Program-made: the position numbers and the translations under genes | Assembly (NCBI GenBank): GCA_027922465.2 | Contig: BQMF02000329.1 | Coordinates: forward strand, 450,300-514,299 | DNA length: 64,000 nucleotides | Direction of reading: 5' to 3' | Source of the DNA: Turritopsis dohrnii | Taxonomy: Eukaryota > Cnidaria > Hydrozoa > Anthoathecata > Oceaniidae | In this document: piece after piece, positions 1 through 10,802 of the stretch | Layout: each line of letters opens with the position of its first letter | Position numbering within the stretch: the stretch's first letter is position 1 | Notes under the pieces: model-generated | The model's input: the letters and a program-made list of their open reading frames with translations, nothing else | Told to the model about the DNA's origin: nothing | Databases searched by the model: none

Positions 1-324
1 TTTAAACTCCAATCATTCAATTTCAAATAAGGAGGGATTAATCCAGCAAAATTGTGTTATTTCAAAAGTTCTTAAGACAAATTTGGTCATTAAAAAATGA
101 AAACCTTAGTTGAGCAATTTTAAGTCATCAGTTTTTCAAATAGGCATGGTGACATCATGGCAGTTTAATAATACCTAAAACAGCCTAGTAACTAACCAAA
201 GTCATAAGAGGTCTATAATTATGAAAAATCCAAATTCATTATTTATCACAAGATTTATCATGGAAGTGTAACTGCACATAAATATGTATAAACAAAATTT
301 TGAAAAATGTTAATGCTGCAGAGT
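1..324. other. noncoding, nothing recognised
   Basis: AT-rich sequence without a plausible coding exon, RNA gene or repeat that I can name. It ends where the first GGGGGTGTTTATATGG element begins. Confidence 0.5.
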
Positions 325-699
325 GGGGGTGTTTATATGGAGGTGAGCTGGCCCGGTTAGCCGGGCTGGCTCACTTAACCGAGACAATTTCATCTCACCT
401 TTATATGGAAGCGGGCTGGCTCACCTTTGTATTTTTTTGTTTATCAAATAGTAGGCGCGTGCTATGAAATTAGCCCGCTCAGGCGGGCTAGCCCGGTTGT
501 GGATGTTTATAATGGAAAATTTTCATCCCACTGAAGCGAGATCTCGGCAAATTGAACCGAGATCTCGCTTAGGCGGGCTGGCTCGGTTTTCATATAAACA
601 CATTCGAATAAAAACATATATTTTTTAATGTAAGTGAGATCTCGGCTAAGCGAGCCAGCCCGTTTAACCGGGCCAGCTTGCTTCCATATAAACACCCTC
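325..699 (+). mobile_element. PIF/Harbinger-like MITE, copy 1
   Basis: The ends are inverted: GGGGGTGTTTATATGG on the left and its complement, with a few changes, on the right. Inside are repeated modules made of agctggcccggttagccggg, gagccagcccg and gagatctcgg, and a short perfect hairpin at about 537-567 whose arms carry gagatctc. The same element lies at 52597-52937 in the opposite orientation, with its modules in reversed order. It has no coding capacity, so it must have been moved by a transposase encoded elsewhere. Assignment to PIF/Harbinger rests on the GGG..TGTTTA-type end and on the TTA target duplication of the related copy at 9057-9446; the flanks of this copy are too degraded to show one. 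Confidence 0.75.
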
Positions 700-735
700 T
701 AAAACACACAGATCACATTGCATAGAGTGAACTTA

Positions 736-1475
736 AGCTAAGTGTCCACTGAATAGAATCTGCGTTGTCGCAAATCATCATCGCAAAAAAAAGAATTAAT
801 TCTTGTTTAGTGGACACACTTTTGGAATCAAAAACACCTGCTTATCGTTAATTTTTGTTGCATATTTTTTGCGATAGGAAATGAAAATGTTTTCATTTTC
901 AAAAATTAATTCGTCGTAAAAAATTCTTGACATCAAAGAAAACCCGATGTAAACAGATTATAATTTGAATGAATCTTTTGTTCTAAAGATCAACTTTTGC
1001 ATATTTCTAAAAAATACAAATAGATAAGATGATATAGAGAAAATGGAAAGTTGGAAAGAGAAAGAAGGAGTGTGCAGTTATAATTTACTGAATGTTATAC
1101 AAAAACAAGAAGCCTGGCACAAACAAGTCAATTAAGTTTAATCGAAGAAGAGTCCCTTGCAGAGTGCGTGAGGAAATATTCACACCATATTCCTGTCTTT
1201 CTCGATAAATTTTTTGAACCGAATACTTTCACTTTTTTCCTCTCTTTTCCATTTCATTCCATTTTCTGTCAATTAAAGTAGCTGCGAGAACACATAAGAA
1301 TTTGTCTTCACTATCCATTGTTATGAGTTATAAAGAATTTATTTTCATGAATTAATTCTTTTCAATGGACACAACACACAATAGGTGTTTGCGACAGATC
1401 ATTTACGACAGAAAATTTGTTCATTACAAAAAAAAATTAACGATAGCTTCTGTCGCTTTCAGTGGACACTTAGCT
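736..1475. mobile_element. non-autonomous TIR element, AAGTGTCCACT ends
   Basis: Inverted ends read AAGTGTCCACTGAA at 740 and its complement ending at 1471. They are flanked by agct on both sides (736-739 and 1472-1475), either a 4-bp target duplication or part of the palindromic end. Inner blocks also pair imperfectly: gaattaattctt followed by a gtggacac block occurs near 793-813 and inverted near 1340-1371. No transposase frame is present. The superfamily is not determined. Confidence 0.7.
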
Positions 1476-2584
1476 CTACTGAATTATAATGATTATATGA
1501 CAATCTAAAATGCACTACTGATATAAAGTAAAACTTACAGGAGAGTGTGCTGGTAAAACTGGGCTGATATCATTAACCTGCATAAGAAAAATTATGGAAG
1601 TTGAAAGCTCGTTACACAATTTCATCAATGGACTGTTGTAAAATTTCTGACTCTGGATTTCTGCAGACAGGAGTGGGTTGAGAAGTTATTCGACTGGTGC
1701 AAAAATTATGGAAAAGAGTTTTTTTCAAAAGGATGAAAATATAAATGAATTGCCAATTCTTTTTATAAATTCTCCTCCATCAGGGTTCAGAGTGGATTTC
1801 CAGAATTTTTTTCCCCTGACTTTTCCTGAAAAAGTACACAGTTTCCCTGAATCACACTCAGATAATTATATGTTTTCCCTAGACTATGTTAAAATTTGAC
1901 TTACTCCCTGACTAGAACAACAGCAACATTCAGTGACACATGGCCTATTTGTTTCAGACAAAAATGAAACACATAAATATTGACAACATTTTTTGTTAAT
2001 CATTTGTCTATTTACTAACGTAAGATTGGACATATGAGGTTGCACAGTTCTTGCTAGTAGTTATCTTAAACCTAAGTTTCACTTACAGCTAAAATATATA
2101 ATAACAAGAGGCCCATAGGCCTTAAGGTCAGCGCGAACTGTATGCTCAGATGTCTAAAGATCATGATCACTTTGGAAAAGGAAAATGACTAGCTAGAATA
2201 CAGTAAGCCCGTATTCGGTTGGTGAACATGCGAATCCCAAATGTAAATCCATTCGCTCAAAGCAAAGACATGTTAAAAACCTCTCATGATAAAAAGGGCC
2301 CCTCTGTAATATTTTCACAAAGCAGTAAATCGTCGAATGAATGATAACCGAAGAAGCCTGGCATATTGCATATAGATTACTACCTCCGAGATTGAGACAA
2401 AAACGCAAATTTCTATGAGCCGAATAACATATAACATGCGCATTTTTTTCTAATAGATTCATTGAACGGAAGTTGCCTTAACTAAATATCAAGGTAAACG
2501 TTATGAAAGAAAACCTTGCGTTTCCACAGCAATCAACTAAATCCTTTTCCTTTTTAGTCGGGGGATTTTCTGTGACACCATATA
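1476..2584. other. noncoding, nothing recognised
   Basis: Mostly unique AT-rich sequence. Short open frames occur on both strands without splice signals or recognisable protein similarity. A stretch at about 1800-1870 resembles a dispersed motif (ttttcctga, tttccagg) also seen near 6030-6100. Confidence 0.4.
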
Positions 2585-3422
2585 CCTTATTACACAAAAA
2601 TAACGCGGTACATTAATTAACGCGAATTGAAATTTTTCGCGTTAATTAAAACCCCGTTAATTTCCTGTCCGTGTAAATTTCTCATCCGTTATTAAATGTC
2701 TAGCGTTAAATAAACGTCCGTTAGATTCATCAAACGTTAATTTTTATGTAACTTTTTAAAACTACTGAAAATAGCCAGGTTTTACTGTTTTATAAAAGTA
2801 AGGATAACAGAAAGGGTCCAAAACGGAAGGATCAGGAGCGCTTTTTTTCAAACGTTCTGTTAAAGATAAAACATCCTAGTTACAAGAAACCATAATATTT
2901 TTTATAATATCTGAATGTCCTCGTTATCATTATTAACGTTATCAGCTTTTTCCGCTTGAAATTCCACCACTTCGTCATCATCTTCATCTTCGTCATCATC
3001 TTCGTCTTTTTCAATCCCTATTTCTTTTAAAATATTTATGGATTCATCAATATACTCTCCGGTCTGGGGATACTCGACTTCTTTCACTTTAGCCACTAAA
3101 ATGGACAATTTTTCTGGCTCATTCCACGTCACTGATACCTTTTTTGTATGATTTTTGATCAAGAACTTTCACCAAACTGAATTGAAATCTATTTGTTATT
3201 TCTTTGTTTTTCCTGTGGTGATTTCCAATGTTTTTCAGTAAAAATAAATTTGTTGACAGTGAAAATTCGTGTTAATTAAATGCCATTTGAATATTAGATA
3301 TTCGTTGATTCGCGTTAATTACCACACAGTTTTAAACCCAAACTTCTGATTCGCGTTAATTTCTGATCGCATTAATTTGTTCCGCGCTATTTGGTGTACC
3401 GCGTTATTTTTGCGTAATAAGG
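2585..3422. mobile_element. 838-bp TIR element, CCTTATTAC ends, TA target
   Basis: The left end reads CCTTATTACACAAAAATAAC and the right end is its complement with one change, followed inward by GCGG. TA flanks both ends. The arms carry many copies of cgcgttaatt in both orientations. The only substantial frame inside is the acidic minus-strand ORF at 2902-3162. The TA duplication is compatible with a Tc1/mariner or pogo-like mechanism, but no DDE motif is visible, so this looks non-autonomous. The element at 50812-51132 shares the CCTTATT ends but has different inner sequence. Confidence 0.75.
2902..3162 (-). CDS. hypothetical acidic protein inside TIR element
   Basis: An 86-residue frame centred in the 2585-3422 element. 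The first half is mixed and lysine-rich (motif VTWNEPEKLSILVAKVKEVE). Residues about 50-66 are almost pure Asp/Glu (EKDEDDDEDEDDDEVVEF), and the tail is Asn/Asp-rich. It begins at an ATG. No domain is recognised. Its central place in the element suggests it is the surviving 3' part of an element-encoded protein, since acidic tails are known from some transposases, but this is inference. The Asp/Glu run comes from a simple GAT/GAA-rich stretch and may only be low-complexity sequence. Confidence 0.3.
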   Translation of the reverse strand: MIKNHTKKVSVTWNEPEKLSILVAKVKEVEYPQTGEYIDESINILKEIGIEKDEDDDEDEDDDEVVEFQAEKADNVNNDNEDIQIL

Positions 3423-4422
3423 TAAGCAATATACGGTAATACGATACGCATCAACAGAAATCATATGGGCATTACAACTACAACAACTTTGATACTTTAA
3501 TCGATTTTATTTAAGCTTCAAATTTGAGTTTTACAAGTTTGACTTTCCAACTTTACGTTCTTACAGGCTTACGTGTTTGGTTTAACACGCAAGTGAACCT
3601 TTTTGTACCAAGTAAGTGGTCCACAGATGAGGTCAAATGAAGATCTACTGGCAGGCAGTTGCTGATTACTAAAAATAAAAGTGTAAAAAGTCATGTATAA
3701 TTGCACAACGCACAATGTAATTCTAACTAAACCCATTTTACAAAATTCAGGCCTTATAAAAAATAGAATTACAACATCATAATTCTGAAGTTTTGAATTA
3801 TACCTGAACGGAAAATAGTTACTGAATTTCTATTTCATGGTGGCAATAAAACTAAATTTATCATTCCTATAAAGGTAAAATTCAGTTCAAAGAAGTTTTT
3901 CTTTTTCTTTGGTTAAAAAAAAATCTGAAATAGTTTGTAGCTATGTATTTTGTCTGATTTTTAAATATTTTTCATAATGGCACAAAAATGCAGAAAGTGA
4001 CAACGACTAAATATGTGGTTTGGGCATATCCCAAATTAAAGGAAGGTTTGTATATAGGTTGGATTAACTCTGATTTAAATGGGCAAGTAAAATATGTTAC
4101 CTTATTCGTATAAATTGTTTGCGGAAGAACTAATTAGGGGACAAAATTTTGTAAATTGAACCTCAAGAAAATCATGATTTGCAGAATTAATTTTTGTGAA
4201 TTTGCAAAAAATGTCAGAATTCGTGGGACAAACTTGTGCGACTCACAAATTTAAAAATTTTAAAAAGTTTTTTTCATCCTTTACTCATCATCATTTTCAT
4301 TATCTAGAATAACAAAAATATTCCTATCTACATATAGAATCTGAAGAATCTCCTTCATTTTCTACCTGTACAAGATAGAAAAAAAAGTTCTGAATGTATA
4401 ATAGTGATAATAATGATGTAAT
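3423..4422. other. noncoding, nothing recognised
   Basis: AT-rich sequence without convincing coding exons or repeats. Confidence 0.4.
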
Positions 4423-4670
4423 CAGGGTCTAATCTAGGCCAATATTTGATCCGTTGATCGGACGCTGCCCTCAGCATTTTTGTTTTTTTAAAAATTTATT
4501 TCACTTTAAAAACTTCATAAATCACTCTTGTATAAGGGGGTCATAGGTTTAACCCACCGAAGCGAAATAAAGCTCAGGTTGCCCTTTTCCTAAAAAGTGC
4601 CCCTTGGATGTTCATAATGTGCCTTTTCCTTTCCACCGGACGCTGCCCTGCCTTTTTAGATTAGACCCTG
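4423..4670. mobile_element. short TIR element, CAGGGTCTAATCTA ends
   Basis: A 248-bp element with a 14-bp perfect terminal inverted repeat, CAGGGTCTAATCTA. It is flanked by GTAAT on both sides (4418-4422 and 4671-4675), which reads as a 5-bp target duplication. A second inner match, ccggacgctgccct near the right end against tcggacgctgccct near the left, is in direct orientation. CAGGG ends resemble hAT elements, but hAT duplications are normally 8 bp, so the superfamily is left open. Confidence 0.65.
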
Positions 4671-4675
4671 GTAAT

Positions 4676-6480
4676 AGAGATAGATTGAAAAGTAAAATAT
4701 TGTCTTCTTGTTCCGTGGTTCATTATTTTCATATATTTCATCATTTTGTAGTCTGCAGTACAATCCACTTCCCCTTCCCCGTGTTCAATTTGGAAATTTG
4801 CTTTAAGAATGAGAAAAAGCTTTACGAGGAAATGTTTTGCAATTTCATGACAAAATTGCAAATACAAACAGTAATTAATAGTGCTGCAAGAAATTCTCCA
4901 GCATTAATAAGTAGGTATAAGGTAGTATATTGTATATATAATTGTTTTTGTTTGTTTTTATGTTTAACTTTTAGCATATTTAACCTTATATATAACATGA
5001 AATTTTTAGGCTATTACAATTAACTTCTTGTTTTTATATATACTTCGATTCAGCTTGTAATTTAATTTTACTAATAATTAATTTAATTTTACTAATAATG
5101 ATGACAACAGAAGTGTCAAAACTTGCAAAACTTGTGCCATTTCAAAAGGTCTTTTGGTAAATTTTTGTTCATTTAAAATTTCAACCTACAAAATTGTTTA
5201 ACAGTACAAGAACACAATGAAATAGAACATAGTCACAAGAAAAAGAATAGTCTGGAAATAGGGCCGATGCGGGCCGCGTATTCTTAATATGTTGAGTTCT
5301 GCGAAAAACTAGAGCCAATGCTTTTTTTATGGTGCATGGAAATTAAACATCAGGCGGGAAAGTTTAAGTTTTATTTAGTAAACTCAGCATGCCTGGAGCA
5401 AATTGGTTGTTCTAGCTCAAGGTCTATGCAAGGGATCGCTATATTTCGTGGAGACGAAGACTATAGCATTGAGTGGCATCAGATAAATAATCTATGCAAC
5501 TTGCCTGACTTTTTCTTCCAGAATTTCTATCCCATCCAATTAGGATACGTGGCTGTTCATGTCTTGATTCAATTACACTTCCATATAAGTTGTTGTATGA
5601 TCGCATGTAAAGCCTAATTTGATCGTTTAGAGGAACCAAAGTAATGTACTTCTTGTCTTGGTTCTTGTTGATAAGTTTTAGCAGCGTTTCACTACCAGAA
5701 TCCACTTCTGTTCAAATAAAGGGCGGGGAGAGGGCGCATTAAAACAAAATAACTTATTCATTTATTCGAATGAAGAGAACTCTTTTTGTATTGTGATATA
5801 TTTACTTCGTCACACACAAGTGACATATTTTCCAAAAATCAACATCGTGCTTTATACTTTCTGATTTCGAACTGAAAAATTTAAAGTTAGCAACAACGGG
5901 CGTCTAACTGGGGCGTATAGACCTGCAACATTACACACACACGGACTGACAGACACGGAGAAATGAAAGATCAGCTACCTTGCGGCGCTGACCAATATAG
6001 CATTTTTCCTTGACTAAAAGAATTTTTTAGAAAACCTCCCTGACTTTTCCAGGTTTTCCGACATTCTAAAATTTTCCTTTCTTTTCCAGGTTTACCAGGT
6101 TCATTCTGAACTCTGCTCATATTGGGTTCCACCTCTCAAATTTCCTCCAGATCGGACACAGGCAGATGCAATAAATAAATCTAAAACATACATTTTTTAG
6201 GGGTTCATCTTGCACGTACTGTTCAGTATCATTGTTCAGTATCGCTGCTCTATCTTCCTACATTAAAGAATAGAATATATAAGGGTGTTTTTAAAAGGGC
6301 GCTTAGTTTGAAGCCGCCTCACTGATTCTCACTTAACTCAAAATTCAAGTGGAATTGAAGAGGCCATCTTGGGTAAACATAAATAAAAAGCACTTTGCAC
6401 TATGATAATTGCAAACAACGTAACTTATCTTCATGCATTTATATACGGCGCAAGGAACATGCACATAGTGAAAAATGATC
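4676..6480. other. mostly noncoding; one doubtful ORF
   Basis: AT-rich sequence. A tandem duplication of about 22 bp (taatttaattttactaataa) lies at 5056-5098. An 88-residue minus-strand frame at 5439-5705 contains the plausible-looking stretch DKKYITLVPLNDQIRLYMRS but has no recognisable family and no clear splice context. A stretch around 5880-6010 resembles one near 43470-43583 (gggcgt, gaccaata), probably an old dispersed repeat. Confidence 0.35.
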
Positions 6481-6483
6481 AAA

Positions 6484-7256
6484 TTATTATTATTATCAAT
6501 TTATTTATAGTTGGTCACATAAAATATACAGTAGTTTGAAAACTAACTTAAAATTACAATTTTGAAGTAATAAAATAAATAAAGGAAATAAACTACGTAT
6601 TGAAATTTAGACTTTGAAGGTGCAAGTATCTCCATTCCAGTGTTTTATTTTTCTACGAAATTCGATGATAGAGCTTGAAGGTTTGATGTCACTAGGGAGA
6701 TTGTTCCAGAGCAGACTACCTCTGAAACATAATGAATTGATACCACATCGGGTAGAATTCATTGGGCATAGTTTATGGATTTTACCTGATCTCAAATTTT
6801 AATTAGTGATTTTAGGTGAAAAAATTTCCCACATGAACTCAGGATTTAGATTATTCAAAGATTTAAAAACCTCAATCATTCATTTCTTTTGTGAAGTATA
6901 TCACTACCATCTAAGGCTAATAGTTCATGAAACAAAGAGTGAAAATCTCTATAGACTGCACTAAGAGCTCTCATATGGAACTTGTTTATTATTATATTAT
7001 TGGATTCCATACCCAACCCAGTTTGACACTGGAAACTGGTTTTAAACATATCCGAATTAACACAAAAATTAACATTTTTAGCCCCGAGAAACATAATTAT
7101 GAACTTTACTGGATTTGCAGCCATGGAATTTAGTTTAAACCAATTGAGAATGTTTTCAGTCTCCTTTTGCAGCACATATACTACTTCTTCAAGAGTTTTC
7201 CCACTCTTATACAGAGTATTATCATCAGCAAAGTTGTAAATATTTGTCTCTTGGTC
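6484..7256 (-). mobile_element. non-LTR retrotransposon remnant (RT 3' part)
   Basis: Read on the minus strand, 7256-7226 encodes FADDNTLYKSGKTLEE, the reverse-transcriptase catalytic motif C (F/YADD) and what follows it. The downstream frame (7175-6876) holds the usual thumb-region sequence ILNWFKLNSMAANPVKF. The 3' end of the ORF (6795-6607) holds LCFRGSLLWNNLPSDIK, the standard carboxyl-terminal LWN.LP motif of Jockey/CR1-type ORF2 proteins. The frames are offset by shifts and a deletion removes part of the connection, so it is dead. The 3' end meets an ATT-rich tail near 6484-6500. The 5' part, including the endonuclease, is absent. Confidence 0.8.
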
Positions 7257-7660
7257 TCTGGTAGCTCATATCACTTGAACTACTGAGCGAATCAAAAAGC
7301 AGTCCACTCTATCGCACGACCACAGGAAACAAAATGGAAACTCGCCAAAAAATTGAGAAAAATGTCTCGGCGGATAAATGTTATGTCATCTGGTTTGCTT
7401 GAATTCGCAGCTAGTAAGATTCGTAGATAGTAAGAAAATAAAAACCCATTTCTATTTTTCGCTGCAGCGATCAAATTTACTTTATCTGGCGAATGAAATA
7501 AATAAATTTGTGGGGATTTTTCAACTAACGACTTGTTAAACACGTAAAACGGAAAAAGAAAAACGGAAATTAAATTAAGTTATCTTTGGACAAACCTGAC
7601 GAAATAAAATTTGAAAGCTTTATTTGTAATTTCCTGGCCTTGAGGCTTACTTCCAAGATT
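7257..7660. other. noncoding spacer
   Basis: Holds an 83-residue minus frame (7292-7543) with no recognisable family. No inverted ends bounding the adjacent integrase-like gene were found. Confidence 0.35.
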
Positions 7661-8876
7661 ATTTTGCATGTGACAATAAATAAAGAACGTCATTTCGAGC
7701 ATCTTCGAACGTTGTACTTGGTGTTATATTAAGTTCTTCAGATAGATACTCAAAGTATTCTTGCAAGAGTACCTGGTTATCATCCTCAACCAGCCAGTCG
7801 TCATCTACATGACTCTTGATAACACGAAAATCAATATTCGTAATTGGATAGGCACTGTCAATAAAACCGTTCGGTGGAGAAACGAATAGTAACTCCGGTC
7901 TTCCATGAACAATACTATACTTGGAACGTCGAATGTAATGGCTATTCTAAGCTTCTTTTAATTCATCCAGCTCTTCCTGTATCAAGGTTGAGAAACAATG
8001 CCAAGCACACCCTTTCTCAACATCATCATCTGGATTGTACTCTCCAGTATGTATCATATCACGGAAGAATCTGATGATGAAACCACTTTTGCAACGTCGT
8101 AGTTGAGACCACCACGCTTCAATCCGTTGATTAGTGTGAGATGACCCATATAAATGGGAGTTTTCAGCAGATAATGAATCACTGTCATTTCTGAACCACA
8201 GTCCGTTCGCAATCTTTTAGGGACACCACCTACATCAGCAACACAGTTGAGGTATAAATTTCCCACGACACTCGGATTGTTGTTCGATTTAACAAGTTTT
8301 AACCATAATATTCTACGGCTGAAGCCGTCTATGCAGCCATGAATCGGGAAACCGTAAGATTTCAGTCTATCATAACCGTCCATGTGCCATGTGTCATTTG
8401 GTCCATTGGAGTGATATAATCGGCGATGGAGACATTGTGCACGGCGACGAGAAACGCCTTCTGGATCCAGATTTCTGACTGTCTCCATCACCATCTTTCG
8501 TGACGTGAAGATACCTCGGAGGTGATGCCATAGTGCTCTGTAACCCATATCTGCTGACGAATTTTGCAATTCGGAGGAAATAGCAACTTCAATTTTATTC
8601 ATTTCGCGAAGATTATAAGAATACTTTCTACTTAAACCCATGGCTTTGATTTTATTCTTCAACGTCCTTAGACACATTTTTACACCGTGGCTACTAGCTA
8701 ATTAAAATTTCTTTGTAAGTATAACCTCGTTTGAAGTAAGATGCTATAATTTGTCCAATTCTACTTTTGGGGAGTTGGTTACCGCATTGCTGGCAGAATC
8801 TATCACCAGTGTCAACAACAAAGTTACAGTAAATGCAATTCATATTAGTTACTAAAAAGAAAACAATATAAACCAA
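7661..8876 (-). pseudogene. DDE integrase-like protein, decayed
   Basis: Conceptual reading on the minus strand starts at ATG 8876. A zinc-ribbon-like pair (CIYC and FCQQCGNQL) lies at residues about 15-36, followed by a helix-turn-helix-like stretch (KRGYTYKEILI, then HGVKMCLRTLKNKI). The retroviral-type integrase core follows: WHMDGYDRLKSYGFPIHG (first Asp), CIDGFSRRILWL, RTDCGSE (second Asp) and NQRIEAWWSQLR (catalytic Glu). A carboxyl-terminal helical part ends at TAA 7661. The copy is broken by a 1-bp shift near 8694, a shift near 8180 after RTDCGSE, and an in-frame TAG in KEA*NSHY near 7950. The core resembles the intronless integrase-domain proteins found as families in many invertebrate genomes, probably of IS3EU/Ginger-like transposon origin; the exact family is not certain. 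The DDE triad is retained, but the gene cannot make one protein. Confidence 0.75.
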
Positions 8877-9017
8877 AAGGTAGGGTTGCTAGGTAATGAC
8901 TACTTTACATAATGTTTTGATCTCTCTTATTAACCACTTACACACATACGGCCCGATGAAATAATTTATATTAGTTTTTTCCTACGGCCCGAGTATGGTT
9001 GCATAGCTACTTTTGAA

Positions 9018-9660
9018 ATGTCTGCGATCGGCGAGGATTCCTTTCAAGATGATTTAGGGGCTGATTACATGATCCCGCTTAGCCGGGATGAAATTTCATC
9101 CCGCCTTGCCGAGATGAATTTCAACTCGGTGTTACATGCAAAATTTTCATCCCGTTTAGGCGGGATGGGACAAAACTAACCCTTTGCGTTTTGAATTTTT
9201 GACAAACTACGCATGCTCAAACTTCAAACTTGTCCCGGTTGACCGGGACGAAGCGATTACATGGGAAAATTTCATCCCGCCTAACCGAGATCCCGGCTCT
9301 TGATAGCCGAGATCTCGGATAGGCGGGATGAAATTTTATCATGTAATCGCGATGGGAAATTTATGAAGATTTGACCAGGAAGCCAAGACCTCGGCAAGGC
9401 AGGATGAAATTTCATCCCGGCTAACCGGGATCATGTAATCAGCCCCTTAGATGCTGTAATTGCAGCTATTGAAGACGACATATTTGAAAAAGACCAAGGA
9501 TTTGAATATCAGCTGGTTAATGTATTTGCTGATACTAACTTGGAATGTGCTACTGTTCAATTTTCTTGTACTTAGTGTGGTAGACGTTCTTAGACAAAAA
9601 CAGGCCTTTCAAGACGTGGTCGTGTTAAGCATCAAGACCAACAAGAAACTGCAAGTTTAA
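9018..9660 (+). pseudogene. C2H2 zinc-finger gene split by a MITE
   Basis: The frame starts at ATG 9018 (MSAIGEDSFQDDL) and is cut by the element at 9057-9446. It resumes in the same frame as LDAVIAAIEDDIFEKDQGF. The Leu codon TTA is present on both sides because it is the target duplication. Further on, a zinc finger can be read with decay: C-T-(TAG)-C, twelve residues, then R where the first His should be, four residues, then His. The second TAG also falls inside the finger (GRRS*TKTGLSRRGRVKH). A third stop follows after ETASLIK. TAG for CAG and CGT for CAT are single transitions. Function is unknown; the short acidic leader plus one finger could belong to a multicopy family. Confidence 0.65.
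9057..9446 (+). mobile_element. PIF/Harbinger-like MITE with TTA duplication
   Basis: A 390-bp element with ends GGGGCTGATTACATGATCCC and the complement. TTA at 9054-9056 and 9447-9449 is the target duplication, proven by the reading frame it interrupts. The perfect 20-bp palindrome CGGGATGAAATTTCATCCCG lies at 9084-9103, and a near copy lies by the right end. The centre holds a hairpin of ccgagatc and gatctcgg arms. TTA/TAA duplication and GGG-starting ends are the hallmark of PIF/Harbinger elements. It has no coding frame. Confidence 0.85.
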
Positions 9661-10802
9661 TTAAATAGTCGAACAAGAAATCACCTGAGAAAATACTTTA
9701 TCCATGACACGGTTCAGTGTCACAAAAGTGCTACTCGGAGGAAACACGAATAACTGGCTAAATAAAACAGCACGAAAATGACTATTAGTTTCCACTTTTT
9801 GTGCTTTGTTTCTTCTTCTTGTTTATGTTTCCTTTGAGTTAACCCATAGAAATACGAAAATTCGTATTTCTATGGTTAACCTTAAGACTAGGCTTGTCTT
9901 TTGTAATTCGCGTAGTTAGAAACAAAACAATTACAAGCAAGGTATATAGCATAACAAAAAACCGGAATATTTTAGATGTTCAAAAAAATATTGGCAATCT
10001 TTTATTAGACAACTTATATATTCACAAATAAAATTACAATATTAGATTAAAAAGATATTAGATATGTATAAAATAAAAATAAATTAAAATGTATTATAAA
10101 ATATAATATAGGACATTAGAATACCAGCGACTCACATCCCGAAGTAGGCATAGTAACTCTAAAAATAGAAGTGTATTGGAGTAGCAAGTGGGCGAATTGC
10201 ACCTTAGAAGCGTAAGAACAAAAGGCCACGAAGTGAAAGGATACTCTCTCATAAGAAACAAATGTTGATGTTCAAAAAAAATGTAGCAAAATTACCACTT
10301 TAACAAAATGGTTTGTCTGCAATTAAAAAGAAAAACATATTGAAACCACTTTAAGTCTCAACTGGAAAGATGAAAGTACTCTTTTTTAGAATAACAGCTA
10401 AAACAATTCAAACAATTCATAACACTACATCCCATTGTGGGGAGATTCATCTTGTTCCGTCTATGAAATGTTTCTTAATTTTTGAAAGACTTGCATGTGT
10501 CAATAGTTGAGAAAATAACATAATAAACTCCGTGAGTAAATACATAAAAGAGAACAAAACTAAACCATAAAATTCTTCTCAGTTTCTGTTGGAGTGTCAG
10601 AAAGCAGAGCCTAATTGAATGGAAAAAAATTCTGTGAATATAAATGCTTTTGTGAAAAATATCATCAAAGGTCATGTCTCAAGTATCTGAAATAAACATG
10701 TTTTCTTAGACTAACAGTAAAAAAGAAAGTAAAGGGTCAAATTCAAAAGTTTTAATAAACGGGGTATGGATAAAAAGAAGGTAACATTTTTATGAATTAA
10801 AA
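9661..10802. other. noncoding with a hairpin
   Basis: A hairpin lies at 9838-9880: arms gttaaccatagaaatacgaa (the left arm has one extra C) separated by two bases. The rest is AT-rich sequence without coding exons, and its right part is probably the 3' flank of the HECT pseudogene. Confidence 0.5.
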
